Assembly: GCF_003797825.1 (NCBI RefSeq)
Contig: NZ_RKME01000027.1
Location: forward strand, 1-64,000
Source of the DNA: Gordonia sp. OPL2
Lineage (GTDB): Bacteria; Actinomycetota; Actinomycetes; Mycobacteriales; Mycobacteriaceae
Length of the DNA: 64,000 bases
Direction: 5' to 3'
In this document: positions 45,174 to 55,013 of the stretch, one piece after another
Layout: each line of letters opens with the position of its first letter
Numbering within the stretch: position 1 is the stretch's first letter
Program-made: the position numbers and the translations under genes
The notes under the pieces: model-generated
Databases searched by the model: none
What the model saw: the letters and a program-made list of their open reading frames with translations, nothing else
What the model was told of the DNA's origin: nothing

Positions 45174-46772
45174 GTGAGCGCATCGCTGTTGCTGGTGGCG
45201 GTGGTCGCCGTCATCGTCGCCGCCCTGTGCCGGCGGTACGGGTTGTCGGCGCCGCTGATCCTCGTCCTCGCCGGACTCTGTATCGGGTGGATACCCGGTA
45301 CCCCCGAGGTCGAGCTCGATCCCGAACTCGTGTTGTTCCTGATCCTGCCGCCGCTGCTGTACTCCGCAGCCCAGGAGAGCTCATATCAGGCCATCCGGGC
45401 GAATCGGCGGGCGATCGGGTTGCTGGCCATCGGCCTGCCGTTGTTCTCCACACTGGTCGTCGGGCTGGTCGCCTACTGGACCGTGCCCCATCTCCCCCTC
45501 GCCGCAGCGCTGGTACTGGGAGCGGTGGTGGCACCACCGGACGCGGTGTCGGCGCAGGCCATCGGCCGACGCGTGGGTCTGCCCCGACGTCTGATGACGC
45601 TGTTGGGCGGCGAGAGTCTGCTGAACGACGCGACCGCGCTGACCGCCTACCGAGTGGCGTTGGCGGCGGTCGTCGGCGCGACCGCCTCGCTGTGGGAGGG
45701 GCTCGCGACCTTCGCGATCGCCGCTGTCGGCGGCGTGGTCATCGGCCTGGTCGTCGGATACGCGGTGTCGTGGCTCCGGCTGTGGCTGACCGACCCACCG
45801 ATGGAGACCGCCATCGGCATTCTCGTCCCGTTCGCCACCTACTACGTCGCCGAGGAGGCGCATGCGTCGGGCGTGATCGCGGTCGTCGTCGCCGGCCTGT
45901 TCCTCGGTCAGCGCTCGGTGCGCCTCGGTTACGCCACCCGCCTGCAGGACGACGCGGCCCGCAAGTCCCTCGACGCGATCCTCGAGTCACTCGTCTTCCT
46001 GTTGATCGGCCTGCAGTTGCCGTTCCTGATCCGCGGGCTCGCCGGCGAGTCCTGGGCACAGGTGGCCATCGACGCGGCCGTGGTGCTGGTCGCGGTGATC
46101 GTCGCCCGCTTCCTGTGGGTCTACCCGGCCACCTACCTGCCGCGGGTGTTCTCCGCCCGGATCCGGCAACGCGAACCGCTGCCGACCCCCAAGGCGGTCT
46201 TCATCGTCGGCTGGGCCGGCATGCGCGGCGTGGTGTCCCTGGCGGCCGCCTTCGCCATCCCGCTGGTCACCGACTCCGGTGAGCCGTTCCCGGCGCGCGC
46301 CGAGATCCTGTTCCTGACATTCGTGGTCGTCGTCGGGACGCTGCTCATCCAGGGCACCACGTTGGGCCCGATGATCCGGCGATTCGGAGTGGCCGGTGAC
46401 GACGCCGAACGGGACCGGCTGGCGTTTGCCGGTGCGCAGGACCGTGCGTCCCGGGAGTCCGAACGCCACCTCGACGAGGTGGCAGCAGGCCTCGCCGACG
46501 ACGACCCCCGTCGACATCAGGTGATGATGCTCCGCAAGTGGGTGACCACCCAGCGCAATGTCGCCTGGGAGGAACTCGGCCGTGGGCCGGAGGACATCGG
46601 TGAGAGCCCGACCGCCGCCGGCAACCGGATGCGTATGGAGCTCCTGCAGATTCAGCGAGCGGTCTTCATCGACGAACGTGACGCCGGCCGGATCGACGAC
46701 GAGGTGCTGCGTTCGGCGCTGCGCCGCCTCGATTTCACCGAGGGACAGATGGATCGACCACTCGATCCCTGA
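45174..46772 (+). CDS. Na+/H+ antiporter, CPA1 (NhaP/NHE-like) family
   Basis: A 532-residue protein: twelve or so helices (to ~residue 400), then a ~130-residue cytoplasmic tail. CPA1 signatures: LILPPLLYSAAQES, VVAPPDAVSAQAIGRRVGLP, the ion-site GGESLLNDATALTAYR and GWAGMRGVVSLAAAFAIP. It probably exchanges sodium (or potassium) for protons. GTG start. Its stop codon TGA lies within the first unit of the downstream repeat array (GATCCCTGAGG), so the last two residues (Asp-Pro) are set by the repeat. Confidence 0.92.
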   Translation: MSASLLLVAVVAVIVAALCRRYGLSAPLILVLAGLCIGWIPGTPEVELDPELVLFLILPPLLYSAAQESSYQAIRANRRAIGLLAIGLPLFSTLVVGLVAYWTVPHLPLAAALVLGAVVAPPDAVSAQAIGRRVGLPRRLMTLLGGESLLNDATALTAYRVALAAVVGATASLWEGLATFAIAAVGGVVIGLVVGYAVSWLRLWLTDPPMETAIGILVPFATYYVAEEAHASGVIAVVVAGLFLGQRSVRLGYATRLQDDAARKSLDAILESLVFLLIGLQLPFLIRGLAGESWAQVAIDAAVVLVAVIVARFLWVYPATYLPRVFSARIRQREPLPTPKAVFIVGWAGMRGVVSLAAAFAIPLVTDSGEPFPARAEILFLTFVVVVGTLLIQGTTLGPMIRRFGVAGDDAERDRLAFAGAQDRASRESERHLDEVAAGLADDDPRRHQVMMLRKWVTTQRNVAWEELGRGPEDIGESPTAAGNRMRMELLQIQRAVFIDERDAGRIDDEVLRSALRRLDFTEGQMDRPLDP

Positions 46773-47088
46773 GGATTGCCCAGCGCGCAGATACTCTCGC
46801 TCCCTGAGGCGTTCCGAAGCGCGCAGATCCACCTGCTCCCTGCGGAATCCCGGAGCACCCAGATCACCTGATCCCTGAGGATTGCCAAGCGCGCAGATCC
46901 TTTCGCTCCCTGAGGAGTTCCGGAGCGCCCAGATCGCCTGCTCCCTGAGGAGTTCCGGAGCGCCAGCGGAGGAACGTCACGAAGGGGCCGCCCTTCGTGA
47001 CGCTCGGCTATCGCCTCGCTCCTCAGGGATCGGGCGCTGCGTGACGCCCCGCTTCTCAGGGATCGGCCGCCTCGCTCCTCAGGGATCA
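46766..47088. repeat. Tandem 35-bp repeat array filling a convergent gap
   Basis: Six units begin TCCCTGAGG(A/C)GTTCCGG or close variants at 46766, 46801, 46837, 46872, 46907 and 46942 (period 35-36). They are followed by a perfect hairpin, CGTCACGAAGGG-GCCG-CCCTTCGTGACG (46975-47002). Then come three inverted units of CTCCTCAGGGATC (about 47017-47088). The outermost units provide the stop codons of both flanking genes. There are no spacers, so it is not a CRISPR array. No gene is present. Confidence 0.9.
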
Positions 47089-48642
47089 AAGCTCCTCGGG
47101 TTCGCCGATCCTGGCCGCATAGACCTCGGTCTCTTCGGTGCGGCCGCGCAGTTCGGTCGTCTCCAGACGCTCCCACCGCTGCGCCTCGGCCGGGTCGGCC
47201 GCGTCCACAGCACGTCCCGCGGCGAGCGGTCGCGTCGGATCCCGTTTGGCCAGTTCCGAGAGTCGAGCACTCTCGTTGACCGGATCGCCGATCACCGTGT
47301 ACTCGAATCGTTCGATGGCGCCGACGTTTCCGGCCACCACCGGACCATGACTCACCCCGAGTCCGGCAGAGATGTCCGGGACATCGTCGGCGAGGCCGTG
47401 CGCGATGGTCCGCGCGGCCGCGAGGGCGGCACCGGCCGGGTCGTCGAGGTCGATGGGCGCACCGAAGATCGCGAGCACCGCGTCGCCCTCGAATTTGTTG
47501 ACCAGACCGCCGTGTTCCTCCACCGCCGACACGATCACCGCGAAGAACCGGTTCAGGATCTCGACGACCTCGGTCGGGCTGCGTCCGGCGGCAAGGGTCG
47601 TCGAGCCGATCACGTCGACGAACACCACCGCGACGGTCCGCTCGGAGCCGCCGAGTTCCGGATCCCGTTGTAGCGCGGCCTCGGCGACGTCACGACCGAC
47701 GTGGCGACCGAAGAGATCGCGCATCCGGTCGCGTTCACGCAGTCCGGACACCATGCCGTTGAACCCCACCTGCAGATCACCGAGTTCCGTGCCGTCGTAG
47801 ACGACGAGGTCGACGTCGGAGATCTCGCCCCGCTGAACACGATTCATCGCGTTGCGGACGCTGCGGATGGGGGCGGTGACGCTGATACTGGTCAGCACCG
47901 TCAGGAGCAGCCCGGTCGACAGGGCGATCACCGCGAGGACGGTGACACCGACGAACAGATCGAGTTTCGAGGTGTCCTCACGAAAAGCGCCGAAGAACAC
48001 GACCAGCAGGATGCCGACGATCGGGATGCCCGAACCGACGGTCCACGACACGATCGACCGCGACCGGACGCCACTTCGCTTGCGACGCCGATATCCGGCG
48101 GTGATGACCTCGGCCGCAACCGGCCGCAGAGCGAACTCGATCAGCAGGTAGGACACCGCCACGACGACGAATCCGCTCAACCCGACGACGAAGAACATCT
48201 TCGGGATCAGGTTCGGGTCGAGGACGCCGTACATGATGGTGAACATGATCGTCGCAACGCCCCAGAGCACGCCCTGGATCAGAACCAGTTGCCAGGGAGC
48301 ACGATTCGCCCGACGGGCGTCCTTGGCGGTGGGCCGCTGGTCACGTATCGCCCATCGCAGGTCGCGCACCACGACCACGGTGCCGAGTGTCGTGCCGACG
48401 ACGAAGGCGACGACGACGTACACGGGTACCGCGATGAAGTTGATCCACCACAGCTTCGACTGGATCAGTGTCGGCTGCGGAATCCCGACCGCCGACAACG
48501 CGATCGCCAACGTCGCACCGATCAGGTTCGCGACGACGATGAAGGTGGTCAGCAGGGTCTGGATGCGAACGCGTTGCCGGGTACCACCCTCCGACTTCGA
48601 CCCGAGCAGGATCGAACCGTAGTCACGGCTTCCCCGCGCCAT
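47086..48642 (-). CDS. Class III adenylate/guanylate cyclase with membrane and HAMP domains
   Basis: A 518-residue protein. It has about six membrane helices (~residues 28-270), a HAMP linker (SVTAPIRSVRNAMNRVQRGE) and a C-terminal class III cyclase domain (~330-490). Catalytic features: metal Asp in VVFVDVIGST, NKFEGDAVLAIFGAP with the second metal Asp, and YTVIGDPVNESARL with Asp/Asn positions for base and ribose. It resembles mycobacterial Rv3645/Rv1318c-type cyclases and most likely makes cAMP. Its TGA stop lies in the repeat unit that ends at 47088. Confidence 0.92.
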   Translation of the reverse strand: MARGSRDYGSILLGSKSEGGTRQRVRIQTLLTTFIVVANLIGATLAIALSAVGIPQPTLIQSKLWWINFIAVPVYVVVAFVVGTTLGTVVVVRDLRWAIRDQRPTAKDARRANRAPWQLVLIQGVLWGVATIMFTIMYGVLDPNLIPKMFFVVGLSGFVVVAVSYLLIEFALRPVAAEVITAGYRRRKRSGVRSRSIVSWTVGSGIPIVGILLVVFFGAFREDTSKLDLFVGVTVLAVIALSTGLLLTVLTSISVTAPIRSVRNAMNRVQRGEISDVDLVVYDGTELGDLQVGFNGMVSGLRERDRMRDLFGRHVGRDVAEAALQRDPELGGSERTVAVVFVDVIGSTTLAAGRSPTEVVEILNRFFAVIVSAVEEHGGLVNKFEGDAVLAIFGAPIDLDDPAGAALAAARTIAHGLADDVPDISAGLGVSHGPVVAGNVGAIERFEYTVIGDPVNESARLSELAKRDPTRPLAAGRAVDAADPAEAQRWERLETTELRGRTEETEVYAARIGEPEEL

Positions 48643-48669
48643 TGCCCCGCCCCCTCGAATCCGCTTCTG

Positions 48670-49962
<1,293 letters not shown>

Positions 49963-50034
49963 TTACTCCTTTGAGTTGGCACGCTGAACAACAGGCCAAC
50001 CCTACTTGTTCCGGCCTCTCGATACGCTATCCAC

Positions 50035-50691
50035 GTGCCGTTTGCGCTGATCTCTCAGGACTCCCGCTCCGACGACAAGAAGGCGATCCGGGCCGCGGTG
50101 GCCGCCGCGGTGTCCGACCGGGCTGTCACGCGTCTGTTCGTCGAACCCCGGGTCGCCGAGCGGGTCGCACCCAACCTCGGCGACGAGTCGGACCTCTTCT
50201 TCGCCCACGTGCTGGCCGCACTGATGGTGACCGAACGCCTCGACGTCGAGGTCGCATACGTGCCGGCAGAGGCGACGCAGGCCACGAAGCGCTACGGGCT
50301 CCCGCACGGCCCGGCGGCGCGCGAGCTCGCCGAGAACGGCCAGGCATCCGCGGTTCCACTGATCCGCGACGATGCGGCGACCGTCCTGGTCGGGCGGGCT
50401 CGCCACCTCGGCGCCGAGGGCGCCAAGCTGCACGGCGAGACCTATGTCGACAGCGAGCGCCTCTTCACCGGTGAGGTGGGGTCGGTCCGCATCGAACCGA
50501 CCCCCGACGAACCCGGGCTGCGCGCCCAGGTGGAACGCCTGCTGCTGCCCGGTCGTTGGCTCCATGGCCGGGCCGCCCAGACCGGCGGGACCAATATCGT
50601 CGTCGAACGGGAGGGTGTGGTGACCCCACGCGTGCTCAAACGCTCCACCTTTTATCGGCATGACACCGATCTGCTGCTGGTGCGGCCATGA
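50035..50691 (+). CDS. Conserved protein of unknown function (Rv0358-like)
   Basis: A 218-residue soluble protein starting at a GTG. No catalytic motif is clear. It has an acidic/basic N-terminal helix (SDDKKAIRAAVAAAVSD), a beta-rich C-terminal half (TGEVGSVRIEPTPDEPG) and a conserved-looking end (GTNIVVEREGVVTPRVLKRS). The middle, LRAQVERLLLPGRWLHGRAAQTGG, looks like the lipid-kinase-like C-terminal lobe, but the evidence is weak. It overlaps the protease gene by four bases; the pair is conserved as Rv0358-Rv0359. Confidence 0.75.
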   Translation: MPFALISQDSRSDDKKAIRAAVAAAVSDRAVTRLFVEPRVAERVAPNLGDESDLFFAHVLAALMVTERLDVEVAYVPAEATQATKRYGLPHGPAARELAENGQASAVPLIRDDAATVLVGRARHLGAEGAKLHGETYVDSERLFTGEVGSVRIEPTPDEPGLRAQVERLLLPGRWLHGRAAQTGGTNIVVEREGVVTPRVLKRSTFYRHDTDLLLVRP

Positions 50692-51536
50692 CCGCGACAC
50701 CGCTGCGCCCGTCGACACGCGAGATCCTGCGCGCGATCCGGCCGGGCCCGCTGTTCCTCGGCCTGGTCGTCGTCGCCGTCGTCGGCGGGTGGATCGTGGC
50801 CGGTTCGGAGCCGGGCCGCAACCTCGAATCCGTCGGCGGCACGCTGCTGATCGTGCTCGCCGGCTGGGTGATCTCGCTGTGCCTGCACGAGTTCGCGCAT
50901 GCGGTCACCGCGTTCCGGTTCGGCGACCGCAATGCCGAGCTGCGCGGATATCTCACGCTGAATCCGTTGCGCTACACCCATCCCGGCCTGTCCATCGGCC
51001 TGCCACTGCTCATCATCCTGTTGGGCGGCATCGGTTTTCCCGGTGGCGCGGTGTACGTCAACCAGCACGGATTCACCCGCGCCCAGCGCACCATCGTGTC
51101 GTTGGCCGGGCCGTTCACCAATGCCGTCCTGGCCGCGATCCTGTTGGCGGTCGTGCGGTTCGCATCTCCGGAGTCGTTCGGCGCGCAGGGCTCTGGTTCC
51201 TGGGGCGGGGGTGGGGTCCTCTACGTCTCCGAGGGCTTCAACCTGTGGGCCGCCCTGTCGATGCTGGCGTTCCTCCAGATCACCGCGGCCGTACTCAACC
51301 TCCTGCCGGTCCCGGGATTCGACGGCTACGGCGCGATCGAGCCGTATCTGTCGGACAAGACCCGGTTCTCGATGGAGAAGGTCGCGCCCTACGGATTCCT
51401 GATCGTGTTCGCGCTCTTGTTCATCCCGTTCCTGAACCGCGCCTTCTTCGATCTGGTGTATTGGCTCTTCGGTCTGTCCGGTGTGCCCAGCGCGCTCGCG
51501 TCCTACGGGTGGGACCTGTTCGTCTTCTGGCGATAG
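50688..51536 (+). CDS. Site-2 protease (M50) membrane metalloprotease
   Basis: A 282-residue intramembrane protease with about six helices. The zinc motif HEFAH (in CLHEFAHAVTAFRFGDR) and the second site NLLPVPGFDGYGAIEP (Asp ligand) are intact. No PDZ domain, so it is of the Rv0359-type minimal group. The start overlaps the Rv0358-like stop in ATGA. Its 3' end overlaps the convergent PNPOx-like gene by 34 bases. Confidence 0.92.
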   Translation: MTATPLRPSTREILRAIRPGPLFLGLVVVAVVGGWIVAGSEPGRNLESVGGTLLIVLAGWVISLCLHEFAHAVTAFRFGDRNAELRGYLTLNPLRYTHPGLSIGLPLLIILLGGIGFPGGAVYVNQHGFTRAQRTIVSLAGPFTNAVLAAILLAVVRFASPESFGAQGSGSWGGGGVLYVSEGFNLWAALSMLAFLQITAAVLNLLPVPGFDGYGAIEPYLSDKTRFSMEKVAPYGFLIVFALLFIPFLNRAFFDLVYWLFGLSGVPSALASYGWDLFVFWR

Positions 51537-52150
51537 AGCCCGGCCACCGAGTCCGGTAGCTCGCCGTCGTGGTCGGTGATCGGCTCGTCGTAGACCCGGC
51601 GGGTCGGGATGTGCCCGGTCCAGCCGTGGGTGTCGTCGCCCGATCCGGGACCGCCGGCCCGCGCCTTCGCCAGCCACCCGCCGTCGACGATGGGTAGCGC
51701 CAGGATTGCCGTGGCCGACAACTCCTTTCGCGTGTGATCGCGGACCTCGGCGCTGCGTCCGGGCAGGATCGCGTCGGAGAAGACGTCGAGCGAGCGTTGC
51801 GCGTCATCGGCGGATACGGTTTCGAGCCGCCCGCGGACGACGGCCGATCGGTAGTTCACCGAATGGTCGAAGAGCGTGTCCGCGACGACGAGGCCGTCGA
51901 CGATGAAGGCGGTGAAGGTGACCGGCGCACCGGCCGCGACGTGGCGCAGTGCCCCGGCGCCGGACGATCCGTGCACGAGGAGTCGGTCGCCGTCACGGGC
52001 GGCGAGCATCGGCACCGACCACGGCAGCCCGTCGTCGGTGACCGTCGACAGCACGCCGACAGTCGCCTCGTCGAGGATCTCGTCGAGCAGCGCGCGCTCA
52101 CCCCCGCGCTCGGGTTTACGGGTGAGGGTGGAGAGGTCGTCTGAGGGCAT
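51503..52150 (-). CDS. Pyridoxamine 5'-phosphate oxidase-like flavin-binding protein
   Basis: A 215-residue split-barrel protein of the pyridoxamine-phosphate-oxidase-like group (MSMEG/nitroimidazole-reductase-like, FMN or F420 binding). It has TVGVLSTVTDDGLPWSVPMLAARDGDRLLVHGSSGAG, read in parts, and a VNYRSAVVRGRL strand. The exact reaction is unknown. The ATG at 52148-52150 is preferred over starts further upstream. The last 34 bases overlap the convergent site-2 protease gene. Confidence 0.8.
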   Translation of the reverse strand: MPSDDLSTLTRKPERGGERALLDEILDEATVGVLSTVTDDGLPWSVPMLAARDGDRLLVHGSSGAGALRHVAAGAPVTFTAFIVDGLVVADTLFDHSVNYRSAVVRGRLETVSADDAQRSLDVFSDAILPGRSAEVRDHTRKELSATAILALPIVDGGWLAKARAGGPGSGDDTHGWTGHIPTRRVYDEPITDHDGELPDSVAGLYRQKTNRSHP

Positions 52151-52208
52151 GGTTGCCAGCATGGCGCCCCGTCGTGCGGCGCGCGAGCGGTTTTCGACGC
52201 GCTTCCGG

Positions 52209-52277
52209 CAGCCACCCGCTGTTCGGGACATCACCCTGGTTGCGAACCACGGTGATGTTCCGGAGTCGGGGTGGCTG
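52209..52277. other. Long imperfect stem-loop between cation exporter and PNPOx-like genes
   Basis: CAGCCACCC (52209) pairs with GGGTGGCTG (52269-52277), and ACATCACC (52228) pairs with GGTGATGT (52251). Between them is the hairpin GGTT-GCG-AACC, with a 10-base internal mismatch in the outer stem. It may end transcription of the exporter gene or fold in the leader of the PNPOx-like gene. Confidence 0.45.
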
Positions 52278-52326
52278 TCGGCGAGCGGTGTGATGATCGC
52301 GCGCGATCACCGCGGACGGGCGTGCC

Positions 52327-53241
52327 TCACCACTGCAGTTCGTCGCGGCAGCGTCGCTGGACATCGTGTGGGTCGACCTGGATGGTGGCGTGCTCCAGGC
52401 CGTGGCGAGCCATCACGGCCTGGGCGGCGGTGAGGACGTCCTGGTTCGGGCCGTCGCTGTCGAGGTGCACGGTCGCGACGTCCATTCCGGTGGTCAGCGA
52501 CCACACGTGCAGGTCGTGCACGTCGTCGACGGCGGGGATCGCGGCGAGCTCGGTGCGCAGCGCGTCGACGTCGATGTGTGCGGGGGCCTGTTGATTGAGG
52601 ATGCGGAGCGCGTCGAGTGCGAGACGAATCGCGCGGGGCACCACCCACAGTGCGATGAGGACGGCGACAACGATGTCGGCGTATCCCCACCCGGTGGTGA
52701 GCGCGACGATGCCGGCGATCAGGACGCCGACACTGCCGACGGCGTCGGCGAGCACCTCGAGATAGGCGCCGCGCACGGCGATCGAACCCTGCGCATCCGA
52801 CCGCAACAACAGCATCACCGCGAGATTGACGAGCAGGCCGATCAGCGCGACGACGATGAGCGTGAGTCCGGGGACCTCCGGGTCTGTGCCGATCCGACGG
52901 ATCGCCTCATAGAGGACGAAGACCGCGACCCCGATCAGCAGCACGGCGTTGGCGACCGCGGTGAACACCTCCGCGCGATGCCATCCGAAACTACGGTCGT
53001 CGGTGGCCGAGCCGTGCTTGGCCAGCAGCAACGCGATGAGACCCATCACCAGCGCGGCGACGTCGGTGAGCATGTGACCGGCGTCGGCGATCAGCGCCAG
53101 CGAGTTGACGATGATGCCGGTGACCAGCTCGACGACGAAGTAGCCGCCGATGATCGCGACGGCGACGGCCATCGGCCAGATGCGACGGTTCCCGACCGAA
53201 CCGACCGGTTCGGAGTGCGTGTGCGAATGTGAGTGACCCAT
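52327..53241 (-). CDS. Cation diffusion facilitator (CDF) metal exporter
   Basis: A 304-residue protein with six helices and a cytoplasmic C-terminal domain. The His-rich start HSHSHTHSE, the metal-site pair DAGHMLTD in helix 2 and EVLADAVGSVGV in helix 5 (HxxxD / DxxxD type) fit Zn/Cd exporters of the ZitB/CzcD group. A dyad of ATATATGCG halves lies 10 bases upstream and looks like an ArsR/SmtB-type operator, so metal induction is likely. No ArsR-type gene is present in the window. Confidence 0.92.
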   Translation of the reverse strand: MGHSHSHTHSEPVGSVGNRRIWPMAVAVAIIGGYFVVELVTGIIVNSLALIADAGHMLTDVAALVMGLIALLLAKHGSATDDRSFGWHRAEVFTAVANAVLLIGVAVFVLYEAIRRIGTDPEVPGLTLIVVALIGLLVNLAVMLLLRSDAQGSIAVRGAYLEVLADAVGSVGVLIAGIVALTTGWGYADIVVAVLIALWVVPRAIRLALDALRILNQQAPAHIDVDALRTELAAIPAVDDVHDLHVWSLTTGMDVATVHLDSDGPNQDVLTAAQAVMARHGLEHATIQVDPHDVQRRCRDELQW

Positions 53242-53250
53242 TTGTCGCCA

Positions 53251-53274
53251 ATATATGCGTGTTTTCGCATATAT
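53251..53274. promoter_or_regulatory. Candidate ArsR/SmtB-type operator for the CDF exporter
   Basis: ATATATGCG (53251-53259), a 6-base spacer TGTTTT, then CGCATATAT (53266-53274) form a perfect 9-bp inverted repeat. It is strongly AT-rich in a GC-rich setting and lies 10 bases before the exporter start. Metal-sensing ArsR/SmtB repressors use sites of this kind. The regulator is not next to it. Confidence 0.65.
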
Positions 53275-53312
53275 GACAAGAGCGTGGTCCCACGGGACAG
53301 AATTCCCGGCGG

Positions 53313-54416
53313 TCAGCGCAGGGTGGCCGTGGCCGACGATCTGCGCAGCCCGGCGATCATCAGCATGTCGATCAGCAGCGACCGCAACTCGGCGAGCACG
53401 GCGGTCTCGGACAGCGTGCTGTGCGAGACGAGTTCGGGTTTGGCCTTACGGGCGACGGTCCGCAACACGCGCGCGGCGTCGGCCTGGTCGGGCTCCTCCC
53501 CCGGTTTGGCGATCATCATCTCCCGCAGCACCTCGAAGGCCTCGCCGATCTCGGCGATGATGTCGACCAGCTCGGGATCGAGGCGTTCGCCGCGCTGGGT
53601 CATGCCCAGCGACCGGCGCGCGATCACGCGGAAGTTGCGGACGGCGTTGTCGATCGGATCGGCGGTCGCCGAGATCCGTTCCAGCCGTTCACGCGAGCCC
53701 CAGTAGAGCGGGGAGATCGTGCTGACCTCCTGCCCACCACGCATGTCGGCGCGCATGGTGTTGATCGCCTCCTGGGTGCCACGCGCCGAGGTCAGCGCGG
53801 CGAGGACCTCGTCCTCGTCCATCGCGCGCAGGCCGCCGGCGAGGCGTCCCGCGGCGTCGCGCAGGGTGGCGAGCACGCCCGCGGCGTCCCGGCGTGCCCG
53901 ATGCGCCGGGTTCACCGGGAACAACGCGCCGACCAGGATGCCGATGACCCCGCCGATCAGCGCGTCGATCGCCCGATGGAAGCCGCCGACCCCACCCGGC
54001 GGCAGCAGGGTCGCGACGAGCGCCGCCGACGACGCGGCCTGCATCGGGATCAGCGGGCCGTCGTCGAGGAAGACGGCGATGCCCATCGCCAGGGCGATGA
54101 CGACGACGATCTGCCACGTCCCGGAACCGATGACCGAGATGAGGAGATCGCCGACGAGGATGCCGATCGCCACACCGGCGACCAGCTCGACCGTCCGACG
54201 CCAGCGTTTACCGAGGGACAGTCCGAGCGAGATGACGGCCGCGATCGGCGCGAAGAACGGCTGCGGATGACCGAACACGTGGACCGCGACCCACCAGGCC
54301 ACCCCGGCGGCCAGGGAACACTGGGCGATCGGGACCAGCGACAGCCACAATCGGCGAACCCGTCGCCGCACGGGCGGCGGCAACGAGTTCAGTCGTCGAC
54401 GCAGCCAGTCGGTCAA
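53313..54416 (-). CDS. FUSC-like/aromatic acid exporter family membrane protein
   Basis: A 367-residue protein with six helices in the N-terminal half (~residues 25-165) and a long cytoplasmic helical region after. FAPIAAVISLGLSLGKRWRRTVELVAGVAIGILVGD, read in parts, is the ArAE/FUSC pattern. It has one membrane half, unlike the 630-residue protein at 38350. The ATG overlaps the DUF3151 stop by four bases. Substrate unknown. Confidence 0.82.
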   Translation of the reverse strand: MTDWLRRRLNSLPPPVRRRVRRLWLSLVPIAQCSLAAGVAWWVAVHVFGHPQPFFAPIAAVISLGLSLGKRWRRTVELVAGVAIGILVGDLLISVIGSGTWQIVVVIALAMGIAVFLDDGPLIPMQAASSAALVATLLPPGGVGGFHRAIDALIGGVIGILVGALFPVNPAHRARRDAAGVLATLRDAAGRLAGGLRAMDEDEVLAALTSARGTQEAINTMRADMRGGQEVSTISPLYWGSRERLERISATADPIDNAVRNFRVIARRSLGMTQRGERLDPELVDIIAEIGEAFEVLREMMIAKPGEEPDQADAARVLRTVARKAKPELVSHSTLSETAVLAELRSLLIDMLMIAGLRRSSATATLR

Positions 54417-54862
54417 GCCAGTCCGAGTTGCTGGGCCGCGGCCGGGTCGCTGTCGTTGAGGAGGTCGAGGCAGCGCAGGTACTCGTCTTCCTCACCGATG
54501 TACTTGGCGGCACGTGCGAGCGCACCGACACAGCGCAGGAACCCCTGGTTGGGCTCGTGCGACCACGGCACCGGACCGAAGCCCTTCCAGCCATGTCGTC
54601 GCAGCTGATCGAGTCCGCGGTGGTAACCCGTGCGCGCGTAGGCGTACGCCTGGATCACCTTGCCGATGTCGGCGCCGTCGTCGGCGCCGGCCAGCGCGGC
54701 ATCGGCGAGGTGGGCCCACGCGATCGATGCGGTCGGGTGCGCGGCTGCGGTGGCGGCCGGGTCGGCCCCGTTGAGAAGGTCCGATTCGGCCTCGTCATCA
54801 CCTGTGAGCAGCACCGGTTGCGGTCCGAGAAGATCTCCGAAAGAAGTCACGCCTCCATTCAA
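54413..54862 (-). CDS. DUF3151 protein (Rv0360c-like)
   Basis: A 149-residue soluble protein with the DUF3151 pattern: SFGDLLGPQPVLLTGD, AWAHLADAAL, IQAYAYARTGYHRGLDQLRRHGWKG and GFGPVPWSHEPNQGFLRCVGALARAA, with a helical end. Function unknown. A GTG at 54850 (after GGAGGC) is an alternative start that would give 145 residues. It corresponds to Rv0360c, divergent from the Rv0361-like gene. Confidence 0.88.
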   Translation of the reverse strand: MNGGVTSFGDLLGPQPVLLTGDDEAESDLLNGADPAATAAAHPTASIAWAHLADAALAGADDGADIGKVIQAYAYARTGYHRGLDQLRRHGWKGFGPVPWSHEPNQGFLRCVGALARAAKYIGEEDEYLRCLDLLNDSDPAAAQQLGLA

Positions 54863-55013
54863 GCATCAGCGACGACGATTCCCCGCCCACCGAGTGCTGG
54901 ATCCGGAGAGCATTCGCTAGGGTGAATGGCGCGGTCGGCCACGACGCGACCAGCTCGGCGGAGCTCACACGGGACAGGGGACGCCGAAACACTTCTAGTT
55001 CGGAGAAGGCGGG

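Noticed and set aside
46766-47088. Possible CRISPR array because of regular 35-bp units
   Set aside because: Units are directly adjacent with no unique spacers, the array inverts after a hairpin, and there are no cas genes nearby.
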